Below, one piece after another: positions 8,094-17,465 of a stretch of 48,085 bases of DNA (positions are counted from its first letter, which is position 1; each line of letters starts with the position of its first letter). This DNA comes from Gammaproteobacteria bacterium. Lineage in GTDB: Bacteria > Pseudomonadota > Gammaproteobacteria > Steroidobacterales > Steroidobacteraceae. The notes under the pieces are model-generated. The model saw only the letters and a program-made list of their open reading frames with translations, searched no databases and was not told the origin of the DNA. The stretch covers positions 1-48,085 of the forward strand of contig CANIOW010000024.1 in assembly GCA_947469285.1 (NCBI GenBank), given 5' to 3'. The translations under genes and the position numbers were made by a program.

Positions 8094-9194
8094 GTGCTGC
8101 AAATCCACCTCATCGCCGCTGCCCGACCGAATTTCATGAAGGTGGCGCCGCTGTACCACGCGCTGGCCGCCACGGACTGGGCCACGCCAAGCATTGTGCA
8201 CACCGGGCAGCACTACGACCCCAACATGTCCGACGCGTTTTTTCGCGATCTGGGCATGCCCACGCCGCATTTCCACTTGGAGGTCGGCAGCGGTTCGCAT
8301 GCCGAGCAACTGGGTGGCGTCATGATCGCCTACGAGAAAATTGCGCTCAGCGCGGCGCCGGACTGGATTGTGGTGGTGGGCGATGTGAACAGCACCGCGG
8401 CCTGCGCGTTGGTGGGGACCAAGCTGGGTATTCCGGTAGTGCATCTGGAAGCGGGCCTGCGCAGTGGTGACCGGCGCATGCCGGAAGAAATTAACCGGCT
8501 GGTCACCGACGCCATTTGCGATGTGTATTGGACCCCCTCGCCCGATGCCGATGCGCACTTGCTACGCGAAGGCGTGGACCCGGCCAAGATCGATTTTGTC
8601 GGCAACATCATGCTCGACAGCTACGAGATGCTGCGCGAGGCCATCGAGGCCGACCCCACCCGCGCATCCATGGGGCTTAACGCGGCGGCCTATGCGGTGG
8701 TGACGCTACATCGGCCGTCGAATGTCGACACCGAAGCCGCGTTGCGGCCACTGGTGGCGCAGCTGGTCAGCATTGCCGCCAGCCTGCAGTTGGTGTTCGC
8801 CGTGCATCCGCGCACCCGCAAGCGGCTGCAAGACTTTGGTCTGCTCGCAGCGCTGGAGTCTGCGCCGGGCATTACGCTCACAGAACCACTGGGCTACTTG
8901 CAGTTCATGAACCTGGTGTCCGGTGCCGCAGCAGTGGTGACCGACTCAGGTGGCGTGCAGGAAGAAACCACTTACCTTGGCATTCCCTGTCTCACCTTGC
9001 GGGAAAATACCGAGCGTCCCGTGACCGTGACGCAAGGCACCAACCGGCTGGTGCAGCCGCAAGAGCTGGCGGCGCGCCTCGCCGACGTGGTGGCCGGCCG
9101 TTGGCCCAAGGGCACGCGCCCCGCGCTGTGGGACGGCCACGCTGCCACGCGTTGTGTGGCGTCTTTGCGCCGTCGGGCAGGCCACGCAGGATGA
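8094..9194 (+). CDS. wecB: UDP-N-acetylglucosamine 2-epimerase (non-hydrolysing)
   Basis: This enzyme interconverts UDP-GlcNAc and UDP-ManNAc. Family motifs are in order: IHLIAAARPNFMKVAPLYHA at the N-terminus, HTGQHYD, VVVGDVNST, HLEAGLRSGDRRMPEEINR (catalytic acidic residues), TLHRPSNVD, and DSGGVQEE for UDP binding near the C-terminus. The frame is open back to 7992, but the extra 34 residues do not look like the family. The GTG at 8094 gives a 366-residue product that begins where these enzymes normally begin, although its ribosome site is weak. The stop overlaps the next ATG as ATGA (9191-9194), so the following glycosyltransferase is translationally coupled. UDP-ManNAc is then available to the locus, or for oxidation to UDP-ManNAcA, but the dehydrogenase present here looks glucose-specific. 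Confidence 0.92.
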   Translation: MLQIHLIAAARPNFMKVAPLYHALAATDWATPSIVHTGQHYDPNMSDAFFRDLGMPTPHFHLEVGSGSHAEQLGGVMIAYEKIALSAAPDWIVVVGDVNSTAACALVGTKLGIPVVHLEAGLRSGDRRMPEEINRLVTDAICDVYWTPSPDADAHLLREGVDPAKIDFVGNIMLDSYEMLREAIEADPTRASMGLNAAAYAVVTLHRPSNVDTEAALRPLVAQLVSIAASLQLVFAVHPRTRKRLQDFGLLAALESAPGITLTEPLGYLQFMNLVSGAAAVVTDSGGVQEETTYLGIPCLTLRENTERPVTVTQGTNRLVQPQELAARLADVVAGRWPKGTRPALWDGHAATRCVASLRRRAGHAG

Positions 9195-10492
9195 CCGACC
9201 CGACGCCGCGGCGCGGCGTGCTGATGGTGGCGTTTCATTTTCCACCGCAAAAAGGCAGCAGCGGCTTGCAACGCACGCTGCGCTTCGTGCAATACCTGCG
9301 CGACTATCACTTTGCGCCGCAGGTGCTCACCGCGCGTGCCGCGGCCTATGGCGCGACCAGCACGGACCAGCTGGCCGATATCCCGGCGGACGTACCCGTG
9401 GTGCGTGCCTGTGCGTTGGATGCTTCGCGGCATCTGGCCGTGCGCGGCAAGTATCTGGGCTTCACCGCGGTGCCGGACCGCTGGGCCACGTGGATTCCGG
9501 CAGCAGTGCTGGCCGGCTGGCGTGCAGTGCGCCGCACACGCCCCGTGGTGCTGTTTTCAACCTACCCCATCGCTTCGGCGCATGCGGTGGGCGCGCTGTT
9601 GCAGCGGCTGACGGGTTTGCCGTGGGTGGCGGATATTCGCGACCCCATGACGGGCCCGGGGTCCCCCGCCACCGGCCTGCGTCACTATGCTCACCGCGCC
9701 ATTGAACGCGCGGTGGCGCGCCGCGCCTCGCAGGTGGTGTTTGCCACCGCCGAGGCGCGCGCCGAATTCTTACAGACCTTTCCCACGCTCGCGCCCGAGC
9801 GGCTGCATGTGGTGGAAAACGGCTTTGACGAGCAGGACTTCGCGGCAGCTGAACAGTTCAATGCCGCGCCGCTGGTAGTGGACGCGACCAAGCCGCTCGT
9901 TCATAACGCGGTGCCGCCGCTGGTGCTGTTGCACAGTGGGCTGCTCAGTCCCGATACGCGCAGCCCGGTGCCGTTTTTTCAAGCGTTGGCGGCGGTGTTG
10001 CAGGACGGCTGCTTTGCTGGCCGACCGCTGCGGGTGGTGTTCCGTGCCTCCAGTTCTGAAGCGGTGCACCGTCCGCTGGCACAGCAGTTTGGCCTGGGAG
10101 AGGTGGTGCAGTGGTTGCCCGGTTTGCCGTACCGCGAGGCGCTCGCCGAAATGCTGCGGGCCGACGCCTTGCTTATTTTTCAAGGCGTGCAGCACAACCC
10201 GCAGATCCCGGCGAAAATTTTTGAATATTGCCGTGCCGGTCGGCCGGTGTTTGGCCTGGTGGGTCTTGCGGGTAAAACGGCGCGTTTCATGCGCGAAGAA
10301 GGCCTGCCCAGTCTCGCTCCCCTGGAGGATGCGCTGGCCATTGAGCCGGCACTGCGGCGTTTTCTGGGGCAGTTGCTGGCGGGCACGGTGGTGGGCATGC
10401 CGCGTGAACGCTCGGCACGGTTTTCGCGTGCAGCGCGCACGGCGGAACTGGCTGCCATCTTAGAGACCGCTCTGCTGGAGAGACGGGCATGA
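9191..10492 (+). CDS. glycosyltransferase, GT-B fold (group 4 type)
   Basis: A 433-residue soluble or membrane-associated GT-B protein. The N-terminal domain starts GVLMVAFHFPPQKGSSGLQR, the classic P-x-x-GG/S loop of retaining group-4 transferases, followed by RTRPVVLFSTYPIASAH and WVADIRDPMTGPG. The C-terminal domain has ENGFDEQDF, LLHSGLLSPDTR, and a sugar-nucleotide stretch QIPAKIFEYCRAGRPVFGLV. It starts inside the stop of the epimerase gene and ends inside the start of the next glycosyltransferase (both ATGA), so three consecutive genes are translationally coupled. Donor and acceptor cannot be told from the sequence. Confidence 0.86.
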   Translation: MTDPTPRRGVLMVAFHFPPQKGSSGLQRTLRFVQYLRDYHFAPQVLTARAAAYGATSTDQLADIPADVPVVRACALDASRHLAVRGKYLGFTAVPDRWATWIPAAVLAGWRAVRRTRPVVLFSTYPIASAHAVGALLQRLTGLPWVADIRDPMTGPGSPATGLRHYAHRAIERAVARRASQVVFATAEARAEFLQTFPTLAPERLHVVENGFDEQDFAAAEQFNAAPLVVDATKPLVHNAVPPLVLLHSGLLSPDTRSPVPFFQALAAVLQDGCFAGRPLRVVFRASSSEAVHRPLAQQFGLGEVVQWLPGLPYREALAEMLRADALLIFQGVQHNPQIPAKIFEYCRAGRPVFGLVGLAGKTARFMREEGLPSLAPLEDALAIEPALRRFLGQLLAGTVVGMPRERSARFSRAARTAELAAILETALLERRA

Positions 10493-11730
10493 AAATTCTG
10501 CATGTCTTTGACCATTCGCTGCCGCTGCATTCGGGTTACACCTTTCGCAGCGCGGCGCTCATTCGCGGCCAGCGCGCCTTGGGCTACCAGACGCTGCATC
10601 TCACCTCACCGCGGCAAGACACGGCGGACGCCGCGGCCTGGGCGGCCAAAGGCGCTGCCGCCGCTGGTGCCGTGGAAGAAGTGGATGGCTTGCAGTTTGC
10701 GCGCACGCCGCGCGGCCATGGCTGGCTCGACCGTCTGCCGGTGATCGGCCATTGGCGCGAGATGCGCGCCACCGCACGGCGCTTGGGCGAACTGATCGAA
10801 CAGCACCGCCCGGACGTGCTGCACGCCCATTCACCGGCGCTCAATGGCATGGCGGCGCTGTGGGCTGGCCGTCGCTACCACCTGCCGGTGGTGTATGAAA
10901 TTCGCGCCTTCTGGGAAGACGCGGCAGTGGACCATGGCACCACCACCGCAGGCAGCCTGCGCTACCGCCTGACGCGTTGGCATGAAACCTACGTGGCCCG
11001 TCATGTGGACCACGTGACCACCATCTGCGAAGGCTTGCGTGCCGACCTCGTGGCGCGCGGCATTTCGGCCGCCAACATCACCGTCATTCCCAACGCGGTG
11101 GATGTGGCGCAGTTTCCGCTCGGTGGCCCGCCCGACCCCACACTGCAGCAGCAGCTGGGGCTAGAGGGTGCCTATGTCATCGGTTTTCTGGGTTCTTACT
11201 ACGCCTACGAAGGCCTCGACGTGCTGCTGGATGCCGTGCCGGCGCTGGTCGAGCGCCTCCCCGAGGTGCGTGTGCTGCTGGTGGGCGGCGGGCCGCAGGA
11301 GGCCGCGCTGCGCGCGCAGGCCGCGCGGCTGGGCATTGCCGAGCGGGTGGTGTTCGTGGGCCGGGTACCGCACCACGCCGTGAACCGCTACTACGACCTG
11401 CTGGACGTGCTGGTCTACCCGCGAAAGCGCATGCGCCTGACGGAACTGGTCACGCCACTCAAGCCGCTCGAAGCCATGGCGCAAGGCCGGGTGTTGGTGG
11501 CTTCGGACGTGGGCGGCCACCGCGAGCTGATCGTGGATGGGGTGACCGGCCTGCTATTTAAGGCCAATGATGCCGGAGCGCTGGTGGAAGCCGTGGACCG
11601 CTTGCGGGGCACGCCGGGGCTGGCCGCTGCCTTGCGCGCCGCTGGGCGGGCCTTCGTGGAGCATGAACGCACCTGGGCCAACAGCACCTCTCGGTATTCC
11701 AGCGTCTTTTCCCGATGGAAATCTAGGTAA
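10489..11730 (+). CDS. group 1 (GT4) glycosyltransferase, exosortase-locus type
   Basis: The 413-residue GT-B enzyme opens with MKILHVFDHSLPLHSGYTFR and continues LIRGQRALGYQTLHLTSPRQ. I recognise this as the start of the glycosyltransferase family found in exosortase A/PEP-CTERM-type polysaccharide loci (recollection, not a search). Other motifs are VLHAHSPALNG, VYEIRAFWEDAAVDHGT, VIPNAVDVAQF, GFLGSYYAYEGLDVLL, and the C-terminal donor site PLKPLEAMAQGRVLVASDVG with E-x7-E-like spacing. It would transfer a sugar from a nucleotide donor at the cytoplasmic face of the membrane. It is coupled to the upstream transferase and followed nine bases later by ugd. Confidence 0.88.
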   Translation: MKILHVFDHSLPLHSGYTFRSAALIRGQRALGYQTLHLTSPRQDTADAAAWAAKGAAAAGAVEEVDGLQFARTPRGHGWLDRLPVIGHWREMRATARRLGELIEQHRPDVLHAHSPALNGMAALWAGRRYHLPVVYEIRAFWEDAAVDHGTTTAGSLRYRLTRWHETYVARHVDHVTTICEGLRADLVARGISAANITVIPNAVDVAQFPLGGPPDPTLQQQLGLEGAYVIGFLGSYYAYEGLDVLLDAVPALVERLPEVRVLLVGGGPQEAALRAQAARLGIAERVVFVGRVPHHAVNRYYDLLDVLVYPRKRMRLTELVTPLKPLEAMAQGRVLVASDVGGHRELIVDGVTGLLFKANDAGALVEAVDRLRGTPGLAAALRAAGRAFVEHERTWANSTSRYSSVFSRWKSR

Positions 11731-11739
11731 ACTGCTCCT

Positions 11740-13110
11740 ATGAAACTGACTATTTTTGGCTCTGGGTATGTGGGCTTGGTCTCGGGCGCCTGCCTGGCCG
11801 AAATGGGCAACCACGTGGTTTGCGTGGATGTGGACGCGGGCAAGATTGACCGGCTGAACGCCGGTGAAGTGCCTATCCACGAGCCGGGCCTTGACGAGCT
11901 GATTGCTTCGAACCGGGCCAAGGGCCGGTTGAAGTTCACTACCGACGCCAAAGCCGGTGTGGACCACGGTTTGTTCCAGTTCATTGCCGTTGGCACGCCC
12001 CCGGATGAAGACGGTAGTGCAGATTTGCGCTACGTGCTCGCGGTGGCCGAAACCATCGGCCAGCACATGGACAGCTACAAAGTGGTGGTCACCAAGAGCA
12101 CCGTGCCGGTGGGCACGGCGGACAAAGTGCGGGACTGCCTGGCAGCAACGCTCGCCACACGCGCCGCACAGGAGGGCAGCGGCCCGGAATTCGACGTGGT
12201 CTCCAACCCCGAGTTCCTGAAAGAAGGCGCAGCGATTGCCGACTTCATGAAGCCGGACCGCATTGTGGTGGGCACCGACAACCCGCGGACCACCGAGCTG
12301 CTGCGCGCCTTGTATGAACCGTTCACCCGCAACCATGACCGGCTCATCGTCATGGATATCCGTTCGGCAGAGCTGACCAAATACGCTGCCAACGCGATGC
12401 TGGCCACCAAGATCAGTTTCATGAACGAACTGGCGAATCTGGCCGAATGCATGGGGGCCGATATCGAAAAAGTGCGGGTAGGTATTGGCTCGGACCCGCG
12501 CATTGGCTATCACTTCATCTACCCCGGTGCCGGTTACGGCGGCAGCTGCTTTCCCAAAGACGTGCAGGCGCTGGAGCGCAGCGCCCGTGAATATGGCTTC
12601 GAGGCGCTCATCCTCACCGCGGTGGAAGAGCGCAACCGCCGGCAGAAGCATGTGCTGGTGGAGAAGATCCACGCGCACTTCGGGCAGCAACTCGCGGGCA
12701 AGACCTTTGCCTTGTGGGGGCTGGCATTCAAACCGCACACCGACGACATGCGCGCGGCTCCCAGCCGTGTGCTGCTCGAGGCGCTATGGGCCGCTGGAGC
12801 GCGGGTGCGGGCCTACGACGCGGTAGCGATGGACGAGTGCCGCCGCCTGTATCCCGACGAGGCGCGGCTCACCTTGTGCACCACGGCTGAAGCAGCGGTG
12901 CAGGGCGCCGATGCGCTCGTCATCATCACCGAGTGGAAAGAATTCCGCAGCCCCGATTTCGACGCCTTGAAGGCCGCGCTGTCCACCCCGGTGGTGTTCG
13001 ATGGCCGCAATCTCTACGACCCGGCACTGATGCGCCGACAAGGTTTCACCTATTACGCTATTGGCCGCGGTGAACGCGTCGTGGCGAGCGGAAAGGAAAA
13101 TACACTGTGA
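11740..13110 (+). CDS. ugd: UDP-glucose 6-dehydrogenase
   Basis: This enzyme oxidises UDP-glucose twice to UDP-glucuronic acid using NAD. The N-terminal dinucleotide fold is [17 protein letters not shown] (about 8-24), with DVDAGKID behind it. The central region has [14 protein letters not shown] and [11 protein letters not shown]. The catalytic cysteine lies in [10 protein letters not shown], with Cys at residue 270. The C-terminal NAD/UDP domain includes [18 protein letters not shown]. At 456 residues the length is normal. The [10 protein letters not shown]-type motif with EFLKEG fits UDP-glucose dehydrogenases better than UDP-ManNAc dehydrogenase (WecC), though only a phylogeny would settle it. 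Its TGA overlaps the next gene's start (GTGATG at 13107-13112), coupling it to the aminotransferase. Confidence 0.94.
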   Translation: MKLTIFGSGYVGLVSGACLAEMGNHVVCVDVDAGKIDRLNAGEVPIHEPGLDELIASNRAKGRLKFTTDAKAGVDHGLFQFIAVGTPPDEDGSADLRYVLAVAETIGQHMDSYKVVVTKSTVPVGTADKVRDCLAATLATRAAQEGSGPEFDVVSNPEFLKEGAAIADFMKPDRIVVGTDNPRTTELLRALYEPFTRNHDRLIVMDIRSAELTKYAANAMLATKISFMNELANLAECMGADIEKVRVGIGSDPRIGYHFIYPGAGYGGSCFPKDVQALERSAREYGFEALILTAVEERNRRQKHVLVEKIHAHFGQQLAGKTFALWGLAFKPHTDDMRAAPSRVLLEALWAAGARVRAYDAVAMDECRRLYPDEARLTLCTTAEAAVQGADALVIITEWKEFRSPDFDALKAALSTPVVFDGRNLYDPALMRRQGFTYYAIGRGERVVASGKENTL

Positions 13111-14285
13111 TGGAACGCATGACTGTCCCGCTGCTGGACTTAAAGCCGCAATACGCTCCGCTGAAGGCGGAGATCATGGCAGCACTGGAAGCCGTCTGCG
13201 ATTCCCAAATGTTCATCCTGGGCCCGTCCGTGACGGCGCTGGAAAAGGCTTGCGGCGAGTACTGTCAGTCGGCGCATAGTCTGGGCGTGTCTTCGGGGAC
13301 CGACGCCTTGCTGCTGGCGCTGATGGCGCTGGACATTGGCCCTGAACACGAAGTGCTCACCAGCCCCTATACCTTCTTTGCCACCGGCGGCACCATCGCT
13401 CGGGTGGGTGCACGGCCGGTGTGGGTCGACATCGACCCGAACACGTTTAATCTCAGCCCTGCCGCAGTACAGACGTTCATCGACAAACAATGCGAACGCT
13501 CGCATGGCCAACTGGTCAACCGCGCTACTGGCAATGCCATCAAGGCCATCATGCCGGTGCATTTGTATGGGCAGTTGGCGGACATGGCGCCGCTCGTTGA
13601 AATTGCCCGGCGTTACGACCTCAAGGTGATTGAAGACGCCGCGCAAGCCATTGGCAGCGAAGCGCTGCACGGCAAACGCGCCGGTAGCTTTGGCGATATT
13701 GGTTGCTTTAGTTTTTTCCCCACCAAGAATCTCGGGGCTTTCGGTGATGCGGGCTTGTGCACCACCCAAGATGCCGAGCTGGCCGAACGGATGCGCGTGC
13801 TGCGCGTGCACGGTGGCAAACCCAAGTATTACCACGGACTGATCGGCGGCAATTTCCGCATCGACGAATTGCAGGCGGCGGTACTCAATATCAAGCTGCG
13901 CCATTTAGATAGCTGGACGCGGGGCCGGCAGCGCAATGCGCTGTTTTACGAGCGCGCTTTCACTGCCGCCGGTTTGAACGGCAAAGTACGCATTCCGCAA
14001 AGTCAGCCGGGGCACCGGCATGTGTGGAACCAGTACATCATCCGTGCGCCGCGCCGTGACGCGCTGCGTGACTACCTGGCGGAAAATGGCGTGGGCACTG
14101 AAATTTACTATCCCGTGCCACTGCACCTGCAGACCTGTTTTGCGGCGCTCGGTGGCAAGCCCGGCGATTTCCCCGAAAGCGAGCGTGCCGCCAGCGAAAC
14201 CTTGGCGTTGCCGATTTTTTCAGAGCTCACGGAAGAACAATTGGCTTATGTAGTGGCTTGCATCTCGGCGTTCTATTCCTCTTAA
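13107..14285 (+). CDS. DegT/DnrJ/EryC1/StrS sugar aminotransferase
   Basis: A 392-residue PLP enzyme that should aminate a nucleotide-linked keto sugar. It has all the family landmarks: [65 protein letters not shown] (Asp binding the PLP ring), [15 protein letters not shown] with Schiff-base Lys 207, [11 protein letters not shown], and [15 protein letters not shown]. The order and spacing recall WbpE/WlbC-type UDP-3-keto-glucuronate aminotransferases, which would fit the UDP-GlcA supply from ugd just upstream. However, no WbpB-type dehydrogenase or WbpD-type acetyltransferase is seen here. Two starts are possible: GTG 13107 (eight bases after AAGGAAA, inside the ugd stop) or ATG 13110. I give the first. 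Confidence 0.92.
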   Translation: MMERMTVPLLDLKPQYAPLKAEIMAALEAVCDSQMFILGPSVTALEKACGEYCQSAHSLGVSSGTDALLLALMALDIGPEHEVLTSPYTFFATGGTIARVGARPVWVDIDPNTFNLSPAAVQTFIDKQCERSHGQLVNRATGNAIKAIMPVHLYGQLADMAPLVEIARRYDLKVIEDAAQAIGSEALHGKRAGSFGDIGCFSFFPTKNLGAFGDAGLCTTQDAELAERMRVLRVHGGKPKYYHGLIGGNFRIDELQAAVLNIKLRHLDSWTRGRQRNALFYERAFTAAGLNGKVRIPQSQPGHRHVWNQYIIRAPRRDALRDYLAENGVGTEIYYPVPLHLQTCFAALGGKPGDFPESERAASETLALPIFSELTEEQLAYVVACISAFYSS

Positions 14286-14348
14286 GAGCCTGTGGCCGGC
14301 GCCTCGCCTGGCCATGGTCCCTGACGTCTTGTTTTGGAGTTTCGTGGC

Positions 14349-15773
14349 ATGACTCTTGTCCCCGTCATTCTTTCCGGTGGCGCCGGTTCACGGCTGTGGC
14401 CGTTGTCGCGCGAGCTGTACCCGAAGCAGTTACTGCCGCTGGTGGGCGCGCACACCATGCTGCAGGACACGGCACTGCGGGTGGCCACTTGGCCAGGCAT
14501 CCATGCACCCATCGTCGTAAGCAACGAACACCATCGCTTTGTGGTGGCCGAGCAGTTGCGGCAGGCAGAGCTGCCAGCCGCCGCCATTATTCTCGAGCCG
14601 GTGGGGCGCAATACGGCGCCGGCCGTGGCGGCCGCGGCGCTGGCAGCACTGGCGCTGGTCGGCGAAGACGCGTTGCTGTTGGTCATGCCAGCCGACCATG
14701 TGCTGCGCGATGTGGCGGCGTTTCACGCCGCGGTGGAGGCCGGTCTGGCCGCCGCCGTCGCCGGGCAGCTGGTGACCTTTGGCGTGGTGCCCACGCGCCC
14801 TGAAACTGGCTATGGCTATATCCGTCACAGCGGTGGTGGGGGGTTGGTGCATGCCGTGGAAGCGTTCGTCGAAAAGCCCGACGCGGCCCGCGCCGCCGAT
14901 TATGTCGCCTCTGGCCGCTATTTATGGAACAGCGGCATGTTCTTGTTCGGTGCGCGGCGCTACCTGCAAGAGCTGGCACAACACGCGCCTTTGATGCTGG
15001 ATGCCGTGGAAGCCGCTTATGCGGGTGCCACGCCAGACCTGGACTTCTGCCGCCTTGATAAAGCGGCCTTCGAGGGCTGCCCCGCCGATTCCATCGACTA
15101 CGCAGTCATGGAAAAAACGCAGCATGCGGCCGTCGTGCCGCTGGATGCCGGTTGGAGCGACGTGGGTTCGTGGGATTCGCTCTTTGAAGCGCAAACGGCG
15201 GACGAGCTGGGCAATGTCATGCGTGGTGACGTGCTAACGCATGACTCGCATGGCAACTATATTTACGCTGAGAGCCGGTTGGTGGCCACGGTGGGTCTTG
15301 AGAACCACGTGGTGGTCGAGACCAAGGACGCCGTGCTGGTCATGCCGCGGGCGCGGGCCCAGGAAGTGAAGCAGATCGTCGAACAGCTCAAGAGCAGCGG
15401 GCGCGATGAACGCTTGTTGCACCGCGAAGTGTTCCGGCCCTGGGGCAGTTACGACTCGGTGGACAACGGCGATCGCTACCAAGTGAAACGCCTGACGGTG
15501 AAGCCGGGTGCCACGCTCAGTCTGCAGATGCACCATCACCGGGCCGAGCACTGGATTGTGGTGCAGGGCACGGCGCGCATTACTTGCGACGACAAACTCT
15601 TTTTGCTCGGCGAGAACCAGTCGACCTACATTCCGCTGGGTGCGGTCCATCGCATCGAAAACCCAGGGAAAGTGGAGCTGCACATTATTGAGGTGCAGTC
15701 CGGCAGTTATTTGGGGGAAGACGACATCGTGCGCTTTGAAGACCACTACGGCCGTCAAGGCACGCAGGGTTAA
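14349..15773 (+). CDS. manC: mannose-1-phosphate guanylyltransferase / mannose-6-phosphate isomerase
   Basis: A bifunctional 474-residue cytoplasmic enzyme (ManC/CpsB/AlgA type) making GDP-mannose. The N-terminal nucleotidyltransferase begins [19 protein letters not shown] and includes [51 protein letters not shown], and [10 protein letters not shown] with DVGSWDSL. The C-terminal type II mannose-6-phosphate isomerase cupin runs from about 345, with [40 protein letters not shown] (metal-binding His residues), and [16 protein letters not shown] 14349 has GGAG nine bases upstream and begins right at the nucleotide-binding loop. With the phosphomannomutase at 19818 the locus can build GDP-mannose from mannose or fructose 6-phosphate. 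Confidence 0.95.
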   Translation: MTLVPVILSGGAGSRLWPLSRELYPKQLLPLVGAHTMLQDTALRVATWPGIHAPIVVSNEHHRFVVAEQLRQAELPAAAIILEPVGRNTAPAVAAAALAALALVGEDALLLVMPADHVLRDVAAFHAAVEAGLAAAVAGQLVTFGVVPTRPETGYGYIRHSGGGGLVHAVEAFVEKPDAARAADYVASGRYLWNSGMFLFGARRYLQELAQHAPLMLDAVEAAYAGATPDLDFCRLDKAAFEGCPADSIDYAVMEKTQHAAVVPLDAGWSDVGSWDSLFEAQTADELGNVMRGDVLTHDSHGNYIYAESRLVATVGLENHVVVETKDAVLVMPRARAQEVKQIVEQLKSSGRDERLLHREVFRPWGSYDSVDNGDRYQVKRLTVKPGATLSLQMHHHRAEHWIVVQGTARITCDDKLFLLGENQSTYIPLGAVHRIENPGKVELHIIEVQSGSYLGEDDIVRFEDHYGRQGTQG

Positions 15774-15800
15774 GCCTCACGTCGGAACGGTAGATCGATC

Positions 15801-17465
15801 ATGAACGTTGCACTGCCCGTCGCTGCGCCGTTGAACCCGCCCGCCGGGTTCCACACTCTGCTGTTCCAGACGGCGGCACGTTTACCCAACAACACGGCCG
15901 TGGTGGATGCCGGATGCGTCTGGAGCTACGCAGCGCTGGCCATGCGTGTCGAGAGGCTGGGTCGCGGCCTGGTGGCGCTCGGTGTGTTGCCAGGGGAGCG
16001 GGTGGCGGTTTGGCTCCCCAAGCAAGTGGAAACGCTCGTGGCCGCTTTCGGCGCTGCGGTGGCTGGGGCGGTGTTTGTGCCGGTGAATGCCATTCTCAAA
16101 GCGGCGCAGGTGCAGCATGTGCTGCAGGATGCCGGGGCGTCCGTGCTCGTGACCACGCGGCAACGACTGGCCGAATTATCCCGGCAATGGGGCGTGCTGC
16201 CGGGCTTGCGTTGGGTGCTGTTGGTAGATGTGCCAGCCTTGTCCTCACTGAGCCGCTTTGCCGCAACGGCGCTGCCATCCCACGTGCAGGTGCTGACGCT
16301 GGCCGCGGTGGAGGCGGGGGGTGGCCATAAGGTCTTGGCCGTGGACGCAACATCGCTTGCGGCGCTGTTCTACACCTCCGGCAGCACGGGAAAACCCAAG
16401 GGGGTCATGCTCAGTCACGACAACCTGATTGCCGGTGCCCACAGTGTGGCGCAATACCTCGGCAATACCGCCGAGGACCGCCTGCTGGCCGTGCTGCCGT
16501 TGAGCTTCGACTACGGTTTCAGTCAGGTGACCACGGCATTCAGTGTCGGTGCCAGTGTGGTGCTGTGCGACTACCTCTTTCCACGCGACGTACTGGCGGC
16601 GGTCAGTCGTGAACGCATCACCGGTCTGGCGGGTGTGCCGCCCCTGTGGAGTGCACTGGCCGGGCTCGAGTGGCCCGCCGCCACGGGTGAGCACCTGCGC
16701 TATGTCACCAATTCCGGCGGGGTACTGCCACGCGCGGTACTGACCCGCCTACGTGCTCACTGGCCACAGACGCAAGTGTTTTTGATGTACGGCCTCACCG
16801 AGGCTTTTCGCAGTACTTATTTGCCACCGGCGGACGTGGATCTGTATCCCGACAGCATCGGCCAGGCCATCCCCGGGGCCGAAGTGCGGGTGTTGCGTGC
16901 AGATGGCAGCGAATGCGCGGTGGATGAGCCGGGGGAACTGGTCCATGGCGGACCCTTGGTGGCGCTGGGCTATTGGGGCGATGCCACAGCCACGCAGGAG
17001 CGCTTTCGTCCGCCGCCGCCAGCCATGCATGCCGTCGACACCCAGGGTGCTACCGACCCGCTGGCGCGCGTGGTGTGGTCGGGAGACACCGTGGTGCGTG
17101 ACGCCGCCGGGCGGCTCTATTTCGTGGCCCGCCGCGACGCCATGCTGAAGTGTTCTGGTTACCGCGTGAGCCCTACCGAAGTGGAAGAGGTGGCCTATGC
17201 CTCGGGAGCCGTGGGCGATGCCGTGTTGGTAGGCACACCGGATGAACGGCTGGGGCACCGGCTGGTGCTGTTCGCTACCCCACCGCTGAACGGCGCCACC
17301 GATGATGCGTTGCTGCAAGCCTTGCGCCTGGCCTTGCCCAGTTATCTGGTCCCGGCACAGATTGTCTGGCGTCTGGCGCTGCCACGCACGCCGCATGGTA
17401 AGTTCGATCGGGTGCAGCTGACTGCCGAAGCCGGTACGGTAGTGGCACCCAGTGGTTTAACGTGA
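15801..17465 (+). CDS. AMP-forming acyl-CoA ligase, exosortase-locus type
   Basis: A 554-residue member of the ANL adenylate-forming superfamily. The phosphate loop YTSGSTGKPK lies at 191-200 and is followed by GVMLSHDNL. Further motifs are LPLSFDYGF, GVPPLWSAL, the YGLTEAFRSTYLPP core (A5), GELVHGGPLVALGYWGD, WSGDTVVRDAAGRLYFVARRD (A7/A8), CSGYRVSPTEVEEV, and a C-terminal Lys in PRTPHGKFDR (A10). I recognise it as the ligase family normally paired with a PLP decarboxylase in exosortase A loci (recollection), and that decarboxylase is indeed the next gene, overlapping by GTGA. It would activate a carboxylate as an acyl-adenylate and pass it to CoA or a carrier protein. No acyl carrier protein gene is seen in the window. 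The substrate is unknown. Confidence 0.86.
   Translation: MNVALPVAAPLNPPAGFHTLLFQTAARLPNNTAVVDAGCVWSYAALAMRVERLGRGLVALGVLPGERVAVWLPKQVETLVAAFGAAVAGAVFVPVNAILKAAQVQHVLQDAGASVLVTTRQRLAELSRQWGVLPGLRWVLLVDVPALSSLSRFAATALPSHVQVLTLAAVEAGGGHKVLAVDATSLAALFYTSGSTGKPKGVMLSHDNLIAGAHSVAQYLGNTAEDRLLAVLPLSFDYGFSQVTTAFSVGASVVLCDYLFPRDVLAAVSRERITGLAGVPPLWSALAGLEWPAATGEHLRYVTNSGGVLPRAVLTRLRAHWPQTQVFLMYGLTEAFRSTYLPPADVDLYPDSIGQAIPGAEVRVLRADGSECAVDEPGELVHGGPLVALGYWGDATATQERFRPPPPAMHAVDTQGATDPLARVVWSGDTVVRDAAGRLYFVARRDAMLKCSGYRVSPTEVEEVAYASGAVGDAVLVGTPDERLGHRLVLFATPPLNGATDDALLQALRLALPSYLVPAQIVWRLALPRTPHGKFDRVQLTAEAGTVVAPSGLT

Noticed and set aside
11554-12738. Long open frame opposite ugd
   Set aside because: It is antisense to a clearly conserved enzyme, has no family motif, and is of the kind expected from high-GC codon bias. 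Similar long shadow frames lie opposite the phosphomannomutase and overlap the BioF2 gene.
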